Notes: generated from the letters alone by a model not told the origin. A stretch of 64,000 nt of DNA from Bufo bufo (GCF_905171765.1 NC_053391.1:685405257-685469256); one strand, 5' to 3'. Positions 10,573 to 22,865 are shown, counted from the stretch's first letter. Numbers and translations: made by a program.

Positions 10573-11218
10573 ACAGATAACATTCCTGGTGGTCTAGAGC
10601 AGTGAAGAAGACAGATAACATTCCTGGTGGTCTAGAGCAGTGAAGAAGACAGATAACATTCCTGGTGGTCTAGAGCAGTGAAGAAGACAGATAACATTCC
10701 TGGTGGTCTAGAGCAGTGAAGGAGACAGATAACATTCCTGGTGGTCTAGAGCAGTGAAGGAGACAGATAACATTCCTGGTGGTCTAGAGCAGTGAAGAAG
10801 ACAGATAACATTCCTGGTGGTCTAGAGCAGTGAAGGAGACAGATAACATTCCTGGTGGTCTAGAGCAGTGAAGGAGACAGATAACATTCCTGGTGGTCTA
10901 GAGCAGTGAAGAAGACAGATAACATTCCTGGTGGTCTAGAGCAGTGAAGAAGACAGATAACATTCCTGGTGGTCTAGAGCAGTGAAGAAGACAGATAACA
11001 TTCCTGGTGGTCTAGAGCAGTGAAGGAGACAGATAACATTCCTGGTGGTCTAGAGCAGTGAAGAAGACAGATAACATTCCTGGTGGTCTAGAGCAGTGAA
11101 GAAGACAGATAACATTCCTGGTGGTCTAGAGCAGTGAAGAAGACAGATAACATTCCTGGTGGTCTAGAGCAGTGAAGGAGACGGATAACATTCCTGGTGG
11201 TCTAGAGCAGTGAAGGAG
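10573..11218 (+). repeat. 38-bp minisatellite, left array, 17 copies
   Basis: The unit begins ACAGATAACATTCCTGGTGG and continues TCTAGAGCAGTGAAGRAG. Seventeen copies are almost identical, varying mainly at one A/G position. There is no spacer between units. It is the left arm of a large inverted structure whose right arm is the 11841-12640 array. Confidence 0.95.
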
Positions 11219-11843
11219 ATAATAACATCCATGGGGGCCTCGGGCAGTAAAAGGTTTACTACCTGTACTAATAGCTGCAGAAGTCCTTTCTTTTGCTCCT
11301 CCATCTGACAGAGGACTGCTCAGAAACTCCGATCCTGCGTTGGAGCATCTGCTGGAGAGTATCTGCTGGAGTAACTGCTGGAGAATTTTTCACAAGGTGT
11401 AAATGTCCGTGCCGTGAAAACCTCAAACTCTAGTAAGAGTTAAAAATTTGGGTATTTCTTAAAGGGCACTTACCAATATTTCCACCACTGCTGCTCACAT
11501 CCTGCTAACCACTAAGTGGCGCATCTCTTGATGCAACATCCTTGTAGTCACAACATGACACACATATCAACCAGCAGATGAGGCTCATCATCCTTGCCCC
11601 CTGTGTTTACAGTATCCAGAGGTCTCTCATGAATTACACAGATAATGCATCATCTCCATCAGCCAATCGCAGGGCTCAACGACCGTCAGAGCTGCTCTGT
11701 GATTGGCTGATTGAGAACAACGCAGGATCGGAGTATCTGAGCAGTCCTCTGTCAGATGGAGGAGCAAAAGAAAGGACTTCTGCAGCTATTAGTACAGGTA
11801 GTAAACCTTTTACTGCCCGAGGCCCCCATGGATGTTATTATCT
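11219..11843. repeat. Inverted-repeat centre between the two 38-bp arrays
   Basis: About 124 bp at 11219-11342 reappear as the complement at 11719-11843 with only scattered differences. The spacer of about 375 bp is non-coding and holds a smaller palindrome around CAGCCAATC / GATTGGCTG (11661-11707). Together with the arrays this forms a fold-back of roughly 2 kb. Confidence 0.9.
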
Positions 11844-13030
11844 CCTTCACTGCTCTAGACCACCAGGAATGTTATCTGTCTCCTTCACCGCTCTAGACCA
11901 CCAGGAATGTTATCTGTCTCCTTCACCACTCTAGACCACCAGGAATGTTTTCTGTCTCCTTCACTGTTATAGATCACCAGGAATGTTATCTCTCTCCTTC
12001 ACCGCTCTAGACCACCAGGAATGTTATCTGTCTCCTTCATTGCTCTAGACCACCAGGAATGTTATCTGTCTCCTTCACTTCTGTAGACCACCAGGAATGT
12101 TATCTGTCTCCTTCACTGCTCTAGAACACCAGGAATGTTATCTATCTCCTTCACTGCTCTAAACCACCAGGAATGTTATCGGTCTTCTTCACTGCTCTAG
12201 ACCACCAGAAATGTTATCTGTCTCTTTCACTTCTGTAGGCCACCAGGAATGTTATCTATCTCCTTCACTGCTCTAGACCACCAGGAATGTTATCTGTCTC
12301 CTTCACTGCTCTAGACCACCAGGAATGTTATCCGTCTCCTTCACTGCTCTAGACCACCAGGAATGTTATCTGTCTCCTTCACTGCTCTAGACCACCAGGA
12401 ATGTTATCCGTCTCCTTCACTGCTCTAGACCACCAGGAATGTTATCTATCTCCTTCACCGCTCTAGACCACCAGAAATTTTATCTCTCTCCTTCACCGCT
12501 GTAGACCACCAGGAATATTATTTATCTCCTTCACTGCTCTAGACCACCAGGAAAGTTATCTGTCTCCTTCACTGCTCTAGAACATCAGGAATATTATTTA
12601 TGTCCGTCACTGCTCTAGACCACCAGGAATGTTATAATTAAATAATTCACTGCTCCAGAAACCAGATATTGTATAATTAACCCATTTGCTGTACTGGGCC
12701 ACTAGGGATGTTATTATGAGCCCTTTCCTTTCCCAATTAACCCTTTAATTGCCCTAAACTGACAAGAGTGTTTTAAATAACTGTTTTACTGCTCTGGTCC
12801 ACCAAGGATGCAATTTTTAACCCACCCATTGTCCCATTAACTCTTTAATTGCCATAAACTGCCAGAGCTGTTTTTAACAATGAACTTCTACAAAATACAA
12901 GGGATATTATAATTAACCACGTCAATGCAATAGCCCATCAAGAATGTTATGATGAATCTCTTCACTACCTTAGATGGCCATAAATGTTATCATTAGCCCT
13001 TTCACTTCCCTAGACCACCGGGGGTGTATC
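11841..13030 (-). repeat. 38-bp minisatellite, right array in opposite orientation, decaying outward
   Basis: The complement of the left-array unit (CTCCTTCACTGCTCTAGACC and so on) is repeated about 21 times to near 12640. Many units differ by substitutions. Beyond 12640 the units become hard to recognise but still contain 'CTAGACCACC'-like words to about 13020. The left array is far more homogeneous, so the two arms have had different histories. Confidence 0.9.
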
Positions 13031-13142
13031 CCGTTGCTTGCAGGGGACATTGAGACTATTCAGATGTTTTAAAATAAGATAGTTATAGGATAGTTTGGGG
13101 GGCATTTTTCAGTCATTTGAGAATAAAACTGATAGGTAGACC

Positions 13143-13648
13143 TTAAAGGATAACTGTCATTTTTTTTATTTATTTGCTAGTTTATTAGAGCTAGGCATGT
13201 ATACCTGAGTTAGTCTGTCAATGATTGTCAGAAGATCTGTAATTACCTTATAATAACAGCTTTCATTAATGTCCTCTGTCCCTTTCCACTGCTCTGGCTA
13301 GGAAGACAGAGGGGCGGTCCTTCACACTGCATGCCTGCATTAGGCTTCAGAGTGAGGAGGCGTGTCTCTCAGTAATCCAATCTGATTGGCTGGCAGGAAG
13401 CTGCTGGCTACAGCAAGTTTGTATGTGACCTGAGGGAATGCAGTTTTGGCCTCAGAGAACTGGCAGAGGAGCCATCTTGAGAAGATCCTCATAATGTAGG
13501 ATTCAAAACAGCCGTAACTAAGGGGGAAAACTCAAGGAAAACAGTGGTAAGTGAAGAAACCAAAGATTGCTTCATGCATAATGCTGCTGCAGCAGTAACA
13601 TATGCTAAAATAGATTTTTTTAATGAAAATATGACAGTTATCCTTTAA
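13143..13648. mobile_element. 506-bp MITE with TTAA target duplication (Kolobok/T2-like)
   Basis: The termini read TTAAAGGATAACTGTCAT and its complement. TTAA lies at both edges (13143-13146 and 13645-13648). TTAA duplication fits Kolobok or piggyBac-type transposases; the AAAGG start resembles frog T2 MITEs. The interior is non-coding. Confidence 0.75.
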
Positions 13649-13920
13649 AGAGTATTTCTGCTGAAAATTAAGACAGACCTGAAGACCTCAAGAAATATTT
13701 AAAAAAAAATTGACAGTAAATACGTTAGTATCACCAGAGTAACAAAATGTGAATGATTTGCAGCTGATGCGTTAGAGATCCCAGAATATAAAACCCATGT
13801 TTATTTTTTATTTTTTTTAAAGGGCATCTGTCCGCAGATTTGTCCCTATGACACTGGCTGACCTGTTACATGTGCGCTTGGCAGCTGACAGCATTTTTGT
13901 GTTGGTCCCATGTTCATATG

Positions 13921-14054
13921 TTCAAATAGAGAAAAGGAATATCCCACGGCGCAAAAAACATCCAGTGGTTGGATTAGAATGAGGGTTCTTTTTATTGAGC
14001 AAGCGGTACAACGTGTTTCGGGGATATAGCCCTTCTTCAGGTACAATTGACTTG
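13921..14054 (-). mobile_element. 134-bp Penelope-like fragment with hammerhead-like motif
   Basis: The insert is flanked by a perfect 12-bp duplication CATGTTCATATG (13909-13920 and 14055-14066). On the minus strand it carries a hammerhead-ribozyme-like core (14044-14005). Such ribozymes are known from Penelope-like retroelements, and short copies with this motif are common in amphibians. No protein is encoded. Confidence 0.55.
14005..14044 (-). ncRNA. Candidate hammerhead ribozyme motif
   Basis: Reading the minus strand: GUAC, then the core CUGAAGA, then a GGG-CUAUAU-CCC hairpin, then GAAA, a one-pair stem C-AC-G, then UU before GUAC. The two GUAC strands can form stem I. Position 7 of the core may vary in known hammerheads. 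A weakness is an A-C mismatch at the base of stem II. Cleavage would be expected after the second U (14010). Confidence 0.5.
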
Positions 14055-14232
14055 CATGTTCATATGTGGCCGCATTGCTGAGAAAAAAAATGATGTTTAG
14101 GTATATGCAAATGAGCCTCTAGGAGCAACGGGGGAGTTGCCGTTACACCTAGAGGCTCTGCTCTCTCTGAAACTGCCGCGCCCCCTGCAGTTTGATTGAA
14201 AGGGCCAAGTGTGATGATGTTTTCGCTGCCTG

Positions 14233-15133
14233 TGTCACGGTGGGGAGTGGGGGAAACCCCCCACATATACTGAGAACTGATACTAGGCCACAAAACAGGG
14301 ATAGGGAGCAGGTCACCTCCTATAGCCGCCCTAATCCTGACCCTGATCTCCTGACCATATGAGCGCCCCCTGAAAGTGAGAGGGCTCATACACTCGAACC
14401 TGGGCCCTACTGACCCTATCGGTCCCTGCAATATGGAAGTCAGGAATAAGAGACGGCCGATTCATCCACGACACGGATAAATTGGAGTCTCCCACAGGCC
14501 TAGTAACAGAAGGGAAAAAACCAAATGCAGCAACTGGACGGCAGGTAAGTACACAGTGCAACAACAGAACACTAGCAACAACCAACACTTACCTGCCGCA
14601 GCAAAGATGGAAATACGGCGCCAAACATCTACCCAGACCTCCGTGCGAACACCAGATGCATGGAAGCTCCAGGCAGCGCTGCATACAGGCTAATGGTTCA
14701 ACAACAGACTGGGGAAAATATCAATCATCCATGCAGATCACAACACCAAACTGACCTGACATGGAACACCAGACATGACATAAACCACACCAAACAACGT
14801 AACAGGTGAGGAGGGGAAAGGAGACAAAGGGAGACGAACGATGTCCAACTAGGATACCCTCACACAGGTAAGATGACACATCCAGAAAAGAGCAGAGCTC
14901 CTACACATATACAGGCAAACAACCAACTGGCCTTCAGGCTCACAACACAGTATAAGAAGAGCCAGAGGCCACGACCAGCTCCACCAAGCACACATCTTAA
15001 CCCTGAACACACCAGGATGGGAAGGGACACACAACTTAAAGGGGAAGTGTCAAAACATGCAAAACAACATGTTGCCACCAGCAACAAGCATGCACGGCAA
15101 AAGTGTCATGGTCCACTACACCAGACCATGACA
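14233..15133. mobile_element. Possible solo LTR inside the palindromic MITE
   Basis: The segment starts TGTCACGGTGG and ends CCATGACA, so it has TG...CA edges and near-inverted tips. It interrupts the palindrome and is non-coding. I found no clear 5-bp target duplication, so the call is tentative. Confidence 0.3.
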
Positions 15134-15335
15134 CAGCCGTGGTCCTGTCAATAAAAGTGCAGAGGACAAGGCAGCTGCAGAGAGAGCACAGCCTCTTGGT
15201 GTAATGGTAACGCCCCCGTTGCTCCTAGAGGCTCATTTGCATATATTAAAACATCTTTTTTCTCTGCAACGCAGCCACATATGAACATGGAACCAACACA
15301 GATGCCTTCAGCTGCGGAGCGCACATATAACAGGT

Positions 15336-16840
15336 CAGCCAATAAAAATCCATGAAATTGAATTAGAAAGGATTTTTTTTTTGACCAGAACCAGAACCTG
15401 ATTTACTATGCTAGGGGGAGATAAGAAAATCAGACAGCTATGCTGCGCTCTATTGGAGATGTCAGGTCCTGTCACCTGGCAGTTGTGTAATAAGGTGGGA
15501 ATATGAGGAGGAAATTCTGTTATCAGCAGTTTATAATCAGAAGTGTTACACTGTGTAAAGTCCAGCCGCTATATATCATGAATGTCTGCAGATATACAAT
15601 GGAGGTGACGGGCAAATGTGTACAATGGGGGGGTTTGTCTTGCTTGCGTACAGAACACAGGAAGAAACCAATAGAGAACCACCACCCAAAAGGAACGGAG
15701 TAAGTAAAACAAACTAAATTGTTCCCCTCACCCACCCCAGCATCTGACAAAGCTAAGCTTCCTATAGCTATTAAATGTAATATAATGTTAACAAGGGAAG
15801 TGGAGAAAAGCGGCCACCAGACCTCTGATGCCACTTATCCTGCAATCAAACCTTCTACATGTCTGTATGTCAGTCTTCATAGATGGCAGTAGGGATCTCG
15901 GTATGCAGAGGCTGCAGTCGTACCGGGCCATGGTGCCTGATGGGGTCCAGAGGTCTCTCTATTGTATAAAGTACCGGTATAATAAATGGAACATGATAGA
16001 TGGATACAGTTGTATCCAGTGGAGAAACTGCCTAGACATTTTAGGCTGATACATTGTAGCAAACTAGCAGTTAGGTTTGTGCAGCTGCTGCTGATGTACA
16101 GTATTTAGCTCACAGAGCATTGTCTGGACAGGATACAATTGTATCCACTTCTCAGCTGAGAACAGGGCTCTCTATCTAGGGGTTTGCTGAGGATTTGTTA
16201 CAATTGTATCCAGTCTAGACAATTCTCTAAAATATCAGCAGTGCACATCTCTTTCCTATGGGCATAGTTTGTTACAATGTTTTATTCCAGGTAAAATGTA
16301 TTAGTCTGGAGTCCAGGGCGTTTACCTCACAGAGGATTGTTTTAGGGAGAGTTCACATCACTCTTTCATTCTCCGTTCTTCTGATCCATCAGAAGAACAG
16401 AAAAACAGAACAGGATCCTGTAAAAAAAAATAAAAAAAATGGATCCTCTGCATCAGTCATGCACATTTGGGATCCATTTAAGCCTTTTTCAGCTCCGATC
16501 CATTTTGAGATTAGATGAGATGACTCTGCTGACCCTGCCCTCTAAAGATAATGAGATGACTCTGCGGATCCTGCCCACTAATGTCTGCAAAATAACTCTG
16601 CTCATCCTGCCATCTAATAATAATGGGAAGCCTCTGCTGAACTCAGCCTATAATGATAATGAGATGACTCTTTTGATCATTGCCTTCTAAAAGTATGAAA
16701 AAACTCTGCTCATTCTATCCCAGTCTACACAACTAAGTTTAAAAGGGAGCCACAGAAATCAGGAATTGCCTGCATGTTTTATCTACTCCAGTGGGCATAC
16801 TGAAAACTTTAACAATTTAACATTTTTATTTTATAGATAA
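15336..16840. other. Non-coding; weak internal repeats only
   Basis: The word TTGTATCCA recurs near 16010, 16138 and 16202 in a degenerate repeat. Around 16345-16510 there is a MITE-like piece starting GAGTTCACATCACTCTTTC, with the word 'GATCC' recurring and four spaced copies of a 'GATGACTCTGCTGAT'-like phrase to 16690. I see no coding region. Confidence 0.4.
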
Positions 16841-16844
16841 GGCT

Positions 16845-17132
16845 ACTTTCACACTAGCGTTTTTTGCGGATCCGTCATGGATCTGCAAAAACGCTTCCGT
16901 TGCAATAATATAACCGCATGCATCCGTCATGAACTGATCCGGTTGCATTATGTCTTCTATAGCCATAATGGATCCATCTTGCTTCATTAGCATATTGATT
17001 AAAGTGGATTTTATGAAGCTATAAAGTGAGCTCCAAGGAAAAAGAAAAACATATGGAAAGAAGCTATGAAGTGCTGGAAGGACATACTTTTGGTTTAATA
17101 TCGAGTATCTAGGTGACAGGTTCCCTTTAATA
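16845..17132. mobile_element. Two partial MITE ends
   Basis: GGCTACTTTCACACTAGCG at about 16843 looks like the tip of a common frog MITE; its partner end is missing. GGTGACAGGTTCCCTTTAA at about 17112-17130 looks like the terminal repeat of a T2/Kolobok-type MITE with TTAA. Both seem truncated and abutting. Confidence 0.45.
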
Positions 17133-17188
17133 AATATTTAATTATCCTTAGTGACTTCAGGTCTTGGTAAGTCTCCATCTTCCTCATG

Positions 17189-18174
17189 TAGTGCCCTGGA
17201 GAAGGGGTACTTTGAAGTCTGGACATTTGTGGACATTTGCCCCTGTTTCCCCTATGCAAAGCTATAAACTTCTTACTTTCTGTCACTTGCACCGTTTAAT
17301 ACTGTGTAATTACATTTTAGATGTATGTTGTTATATATATCTTGTTAATTTGCCCTGTATTTTTGAGGCTCTGTGGAAAGGGTCAATGGATACTGAGAGA
17401 CTTTTGGGACTTTGAATGAGAAGCTGGTAATTTTCCACAGCTGCCAAGGGGTTTAAAGAAGAGCATCTTTTGGAGGGAAAAAGCCAGACGTTGTTTACCA
17501 CCAAAATCAGACAGACTGACCTTGTGACTGTCTGGTTTAGTTCTGTTGTTATGTCTGGAAACTTATTTTTGTCAGGAAAAACTGCTGTGTCATTGCCACT
17601 GAGTATCATTGAAATTCTAATGTAAGTCTATGACAGACAGGGGTTGAAACAATGTATCTGTTTGTGCTGAGTTTTTCCATTCTACCCCTCTCATTAGAAG
17701 GTTCCAGTCTAGATAGAAATGGTATATAGTAGTCAGAGCCCCTAGTGTTTTGCAGTTAGGGACCCGTGCTTGGAGGAGAAGACTCATGGCAGTCTGTATG
17801 AGTGACCAGAAGAAGACGCTGAGATGGGGAGGCTGAGCCACCAACCATGGGTCGCTAGCCCTGTGACCAAGGAGCCACCCGGACTACTGAGCTACAGACT
17901 GTGGACCTCCAGCCTTTGGCCAGGGTACCAGCCTTCTGAGAGAGAGAGAGGGACAGCTAGCTCAGGCCTTTCCTTTGCATCAAACCCTTCTTCTGCCAGG
18001 GAGGAGACTGGAGAAGCCGGCCCTATGCCTCGCCTGTATTGTTTTGCACCTGAATTTCTCCAGTAAAGAAGCACACTGGTTTACTGCAGACTCTGACTGT
18101 CTGGACTTATTGCCCATTGAGGTGCACCAGCCTTACCATCCCTTCTGGAGAGCAGCAACATGTGGTGACACATA
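17189..18174. mobile_element. Possible LTR remnant
   Basis: The segment begins TGTAGTGCCCTGGAG. Near 18060 it has an AGTAAAG polyadenylation-like word, and it ends close to GTGGTGACACA, followed by a possible primer-site region. No matching second copy or target duplication is in the window. The ORFs in it show no domain. Positions 18175-18560 are otherwise unremarkable. Confidence 0.3.
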
Positions 18175-18564
18175 GGGGATCCAGCATAGCTTTGGGGCCA
18201 ACCCGAACTCGGTCACTGCACTCATACCTTTGGTACCAGGACATTCACCACAGCGACTCTTCCAGCACCTGGATTAGTTGTGACAGAGACTCTAAGAGGT
18301 AATTAGCTTCCCTGTGTACTCAGCTCACTACTGCAAATATTGACTGGTGAGGATCACACTTACAGTAATGGGCGCTGACGATCATATGTGAAAAGCCAAA
18401 TAAACACCTGATGACCCCACAACCCAGAATAATAGGAATATTCAAAATATCCATGGAAAATCCATTCCAACCCTCACCCATAGACTAACCTGTTCTAATG
18501 GTAATGTTCCATGTAAACTTCCATGGGTCGTCCACACAGGGAGACTTCAGAGCTTCTTGTGATT

Positions 18565-19165
<601 letters not shown>

Positions 19166-20177
19166 TGTAAAGGGGGAATAGTAATCACCAATATTTATGT
19201 AAATATCAATAATTAATATTCATAAATAGGAGGAACCGTCTATTGATGACTCCGCCCATTTATACCTTTATATAACAATACAATATTTTCACTATACTTT
19301 ACGCTAATCACTATGCTAGCTGCATGCGCCTTACTAAACTAACTATCGCTAATAACCACACATTACACAGATAGTTATATATAAAACACAGTATTTATTA
19401 ACACCTAATACACTAAGCACGTAATGCACTAACAATACAGCACTAAATATACAGTACTAAACTACACTACACATTCCCAAATTCCACCCATAAACTATCT
19501 ATACGGTTCACACATACATAGTATTATCGGTAACCCACCCGTCTGGCTACTCACTGTCCCTACGGGGTTACAAGAGGGTTAATCACACAATTGTGGGACT
19601 GCAGGGGTTAATGCCTGCAGGCCAAGGCACACATGGTTATGTCAATGGAAGGGATCAGGGTCACCACCATGTAATATCAGGCAGTGAAGGGGTTACCAGA
19701 GGTGTAGGGGTATGTGGGTAGATAGGGGTGAGGTCCATGCAAGGGTTAATACCCTGCAAGTGATGTAGGGGATATGGGAGGAGGTAGAGGGTGTCAATGG
19801 AAGGGATCATTGGTGGGATAGGGGATATGGGCCAATAGGGGTTAATAGGGGGCGATACTTAATGTTTCTGCTCATTGTCCAGGGTGATTCTCTCCAACAG
19901 GGGGGAGACCGCTCCGTCCCCCTGAGCGCCGATCGCGTTCTCCTCCTGAGCGCCGATCGTGCTCTCATCTCTAAGGGGGGGGTGGGGGGTCCGGTTGGTT
20001 TTCTCTTGTGTGCAGGGCTGCCGGACTTTATACCCTGCAGCCCGCACTCCCGGGCCGCCGCGCCTGCGCTGTGCGCGCGCGCCTATTCAGGCCACGTGGA
20101 CCGGCGCGGCGATATGACATCACCGCGCCAGCCCGCGCATCCCTGCACGCGCACAGCGGGGCCGCGCTTCCAGCAGA

Positions 20178-20850
20178 CAGGCGGGAGAAGCCTTTGATCT
20201 CCCGCCTGCAGCACCTGGCATTCCGGACAGCGCGATAGTAATCACACTTTCGGAATGTGCATAATGGAAGGAGGGGAGGTTTCTCCTTCCCTTCCAACGT
20301 GCATAATCATCTCCAGCGGCGCTGGAGATAATTAGGACAAAGGCCTCAGATTCTGTTGAATCTGAGCTCTTTGTATCCATCAGGATGACCTGACCCTTGT
20401 CCGGTCATTCTGATGCAATTAGCCAGATTGCATCGGTGTGAATGCTTGGGGCCCATTCACACCGATGCACCTGGTTACAGATATATAATATACATGTGTA
20501 TGGATGCTTGGGGCACATCCATACACATGTATACATACATCAGGGGGCATATATGTTGTGAAGGGGGATGTAAGGGGACATAGTTTCATCCTATAAGGGG
20601 GCACAGCCCCTATACTATAAGAGGGCAAAGCCTCTACACTATAAGGGGGCACAGCCCCTATCTTATAAGGGGGCACAGATCTCCCACAGGGGTCACCATG
20701 AGCCCCTGTGGGCCACCAAGGGCAGATGTGCGCAGATGTTTGGCACATCTGCGCACATCACCCTATAGAGTGACCATTAATGCATGCATATATATCATAT
20801 ATGCATGCACGTGTTTGCATGCATATATGTATATATATGCATGTGTCTCA
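20178..20850. repeat. Train of consecutive hairpins in the LTR U3
   Basis: Stems in order are: 20178-20188/20198-20208; 20266-20273/20283-20290; 20309-20317/20321-20329; 20345-20353/20358-20366; 20378-20390/20403-20415; 20412-20419/20427-20434; 20429-20444/20454-20469; 20489-20506/20516-20533. Four 24-bp units with small stems follow (20591-20680). Then come 20683-20692/20703-20712, 20725-20739/20745-20759, 20781-20793/20797-20809, and a further stem to 20845. Most are perfect, 8-18 bp. Some arms overlap, so neighbouring hairpins exclude each other. Confidence 0.85.
20591..20680. repeat. 24-bp tandem repeat with a covarying stem
   Basis: Units begin CTATAAGGGGGCACAGCCCC. In the second unit AGGGG/CCCCT becomes AGAGG/CCTCT, so both sides of the stem changed together. 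Confidence 0.85.
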
Positions 20851-20864
20851 ACCCTTCCTCAACA

Positions 20865-22865
20865 ATCCCCCTGTTGTCAAAATTTTACGACAATATCTTG
20901 GGGGAAAAGGGTTGAGATATTTGCCCCCCCCCTCAACCCCATCCTTGGTGGAAGTTCAGGAAGAACTGTAGTGCACACTGATCTTTAGGTACTTAGACAT
21001 CCCTCATCCAGCTTCCTCCGACCTGTCCTTCACCGTACCCTACTCCTCCGTCCACAGGATACACCGTCTTCGGGAACTTTCTTGACATCTTTAGAGTCTT
21101 CCAGTGTCGGCGACTCCCCACATTTGGAGTGGCCACACACCCACAGCCTCTCGGTAGTTGCCGATCTTCAGGTGTCGCCCCCCCCCCCCCCAAATCTGGA
21201 GCGGGTTCACCCTTGCAGTCTTTAACTGGCCTTTCTTTAACAGTCTTTTAGTGTCGGCCACCCCCACTTTGGAGTGACCACACCCCCACAGTCTCTCGGT
21301 ACTTCTGCCGATCTTCAGGTATGGCCCGCCTCCAAGGAATCTGGAGCGGGTTCACCCTCACAACCTCAGTCCCAACTTTCTTTAATCACGACTTTCGTCC
21401 AACATCTGTTTCCATCTTGACGGGTGCGGTTCTCCCGTGGACAGATAAATAGGTCTTTACAAGGCAGGTCAGACTATTAAGCGGTGATGTCATAGTACCT
21501 AAATTCTACTGCGGAGAACACCTCTGCCACACTACACATCCAGCCCTTCCCTTAAGAACTTCACCGTTCCAGGGTTCAAGGTGGCAAATGGCAAACAAAG
21601 GATGCCTGTCCCTATCGTGTCCTAATCTTATCCCCATTCACACAAAACCAGGCCACATCCCTCCCAACACAACCAAATTCCATTATATGTATGTGTACCC
21701 ATAGAGACTCATGCAACCTGGCATCTCTACCCCTCCAAAGACACAGGTAGGTCACAGACCCCCGTGTCAATGGGAAATGACTATAGGATGCAAATGTGTA
21801 CAGCCAATTAATAACTCACCACCGTGTGTTGGGCGAGTTTCCCTGGGTGTGGGCTGTCACACATTTGTACCTAGAGTGCCTATGGGTACACCATCGACCG
21901 ACAAACAAAATCAATAAATGTACAATGTGCTATGGGGTTTCAGGGTAGTACAAGTTATACGTCCCGAACCCTCATAGGAAACAAAGTGTGTCCATACAAT
22001 ATTTGGCTACAGGAACAATGTTTTAGTTAGGTCCTGAGCCTCCTCCTTCGGTTAGTTCGGTAAAGTTCTGTCTGGTTCTGGTGAATTTGGTCAATAAGTC
22101 CCTTGACCCTCCGATACACAGTCTAATGTAGATGACGATGACCAAAACCAGAAGAAGTTTCACTGGGTGAAACAAGTGAAAATAAGCCCTTCCACCCGAA
22201 CGTCTCCAAGTCTTCCTGCAGAGCCTGAGATAATGCTCCCGCTGGATTGTGGCACAGTCTTCCATCTCTAGAACACCTCTAGACAGAGGTCGCTTGATTG
22301 CCAAAAACCAGTGGGATCCTCTGGAGCCTCACAAGAGTGTCAGGGGGAATAGCTGGTCTCTTCTGTGGCATCTCCTGGGTTTTTCTTCCGCTTCATATTA
22401 AACACACCTATGGCAGAAGAAAATACCAGGCGCTCCCGGGGGAATCTCTCCCCTCACAGTGCAATTAAATGTCATAAATTCCCAGCACCAATACCTTTGA
22501 TCGCGTCCTCTGCTACACATCCCTCTGCGCCAACAGATAAGGATGGCCATCCTACTAGGTTAGGATAACTGAAGTGCTGTGGACAAAGCACCATCTTGTT
22601 ATTGATGGCACCGTATCCCCGTCCACTCATGTGTACCCAGGCTGATTTCCCCCTGTGATCCCGTCTTGTGGAGGCCCGCAGAACCAATGGCATAGTCATG
22701 CCCTGGCTCCCCAGGACCCCACAACACAAGAACACAGTCCACACTCTGCTGCCAAACACTCTGCGTCCAATCCCTATCAGAGCTGTGCTACCTGACCGGA
22801 CTAGAATTAAGTGCGCAGCACAACATTACACCAATGTTGTCTGTCCGCCCCAGTCCCCAGTGCAA
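20865..22865 (-). pseudogene. Decayed 3' internal region of a retroviral element
   Basis: This lies upstream (minus sense) of the LTR at 19166-20864. Minus-strand frame 22759-22472 starts with a hydrophobic signal-like stretch ('VWTVFLCCGVL', residues 7-17). Minus frame 22304-22023 (93 aa) has a strong membrane segment ('LLLVLVIVIYI', about residues 50-60). Both could be remnants of an envelope or leader protein, but no diagnostic motif is visible. Two copies of about 150 bp, each containing 'GGTTCACCCT' and 'GCCGATCTTCAGGT', lie at about 21065-21225 and 21235-21360. It is cut by the L1 on its right. Confidence 0.35.

Larger units (their letters stand above)
13821..15335. mobile_element. Palindromic MITE carrying later insertions
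   Basis: Matching inverted segments flank the interior. 'TGGCTGACCTGTTACATGTG' at about 13855 pairs with 15310-15335. 'GCCTCTAGGAGCAACGGGGG' at 14115 pairs with 15210-15232. The right tip appears cut short. A Penelope-like fragment (13921-14054) and a longer foreign segment (14233-15133) sit within it. Confidence 0.65.
19166..20864 (-). mobile_element. 1.7-kb minus-strand retroviral-type LTR
   Basis: Read on the minus strand it starts TGTTGAGG and ends CCTTTACA. Just outside the start is a purine-rich CAGGGGGAT, as expected for a polypurine tract before a 3' LTR. A TATA-like GGTATAAAGTCC lies at 20034-20023 and AATAAA at 19399-19394, giving a plausible U3-R-U5 order. The U3 (20864-20035) is filled with hairpins. 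Positions 19920-19965 contain a direct duplication around GAGCGCCGATCG. The second LTR is not in the window. Confidence 0.55.

Noticed and set aside
10573..11218. Regular 38-bp repeats that could suggest a CRISPR array
   Set aside because: Units are contiguous with no unique spacers, lie in an animal-type transposon landscape, and are mirrored by an inverted array.
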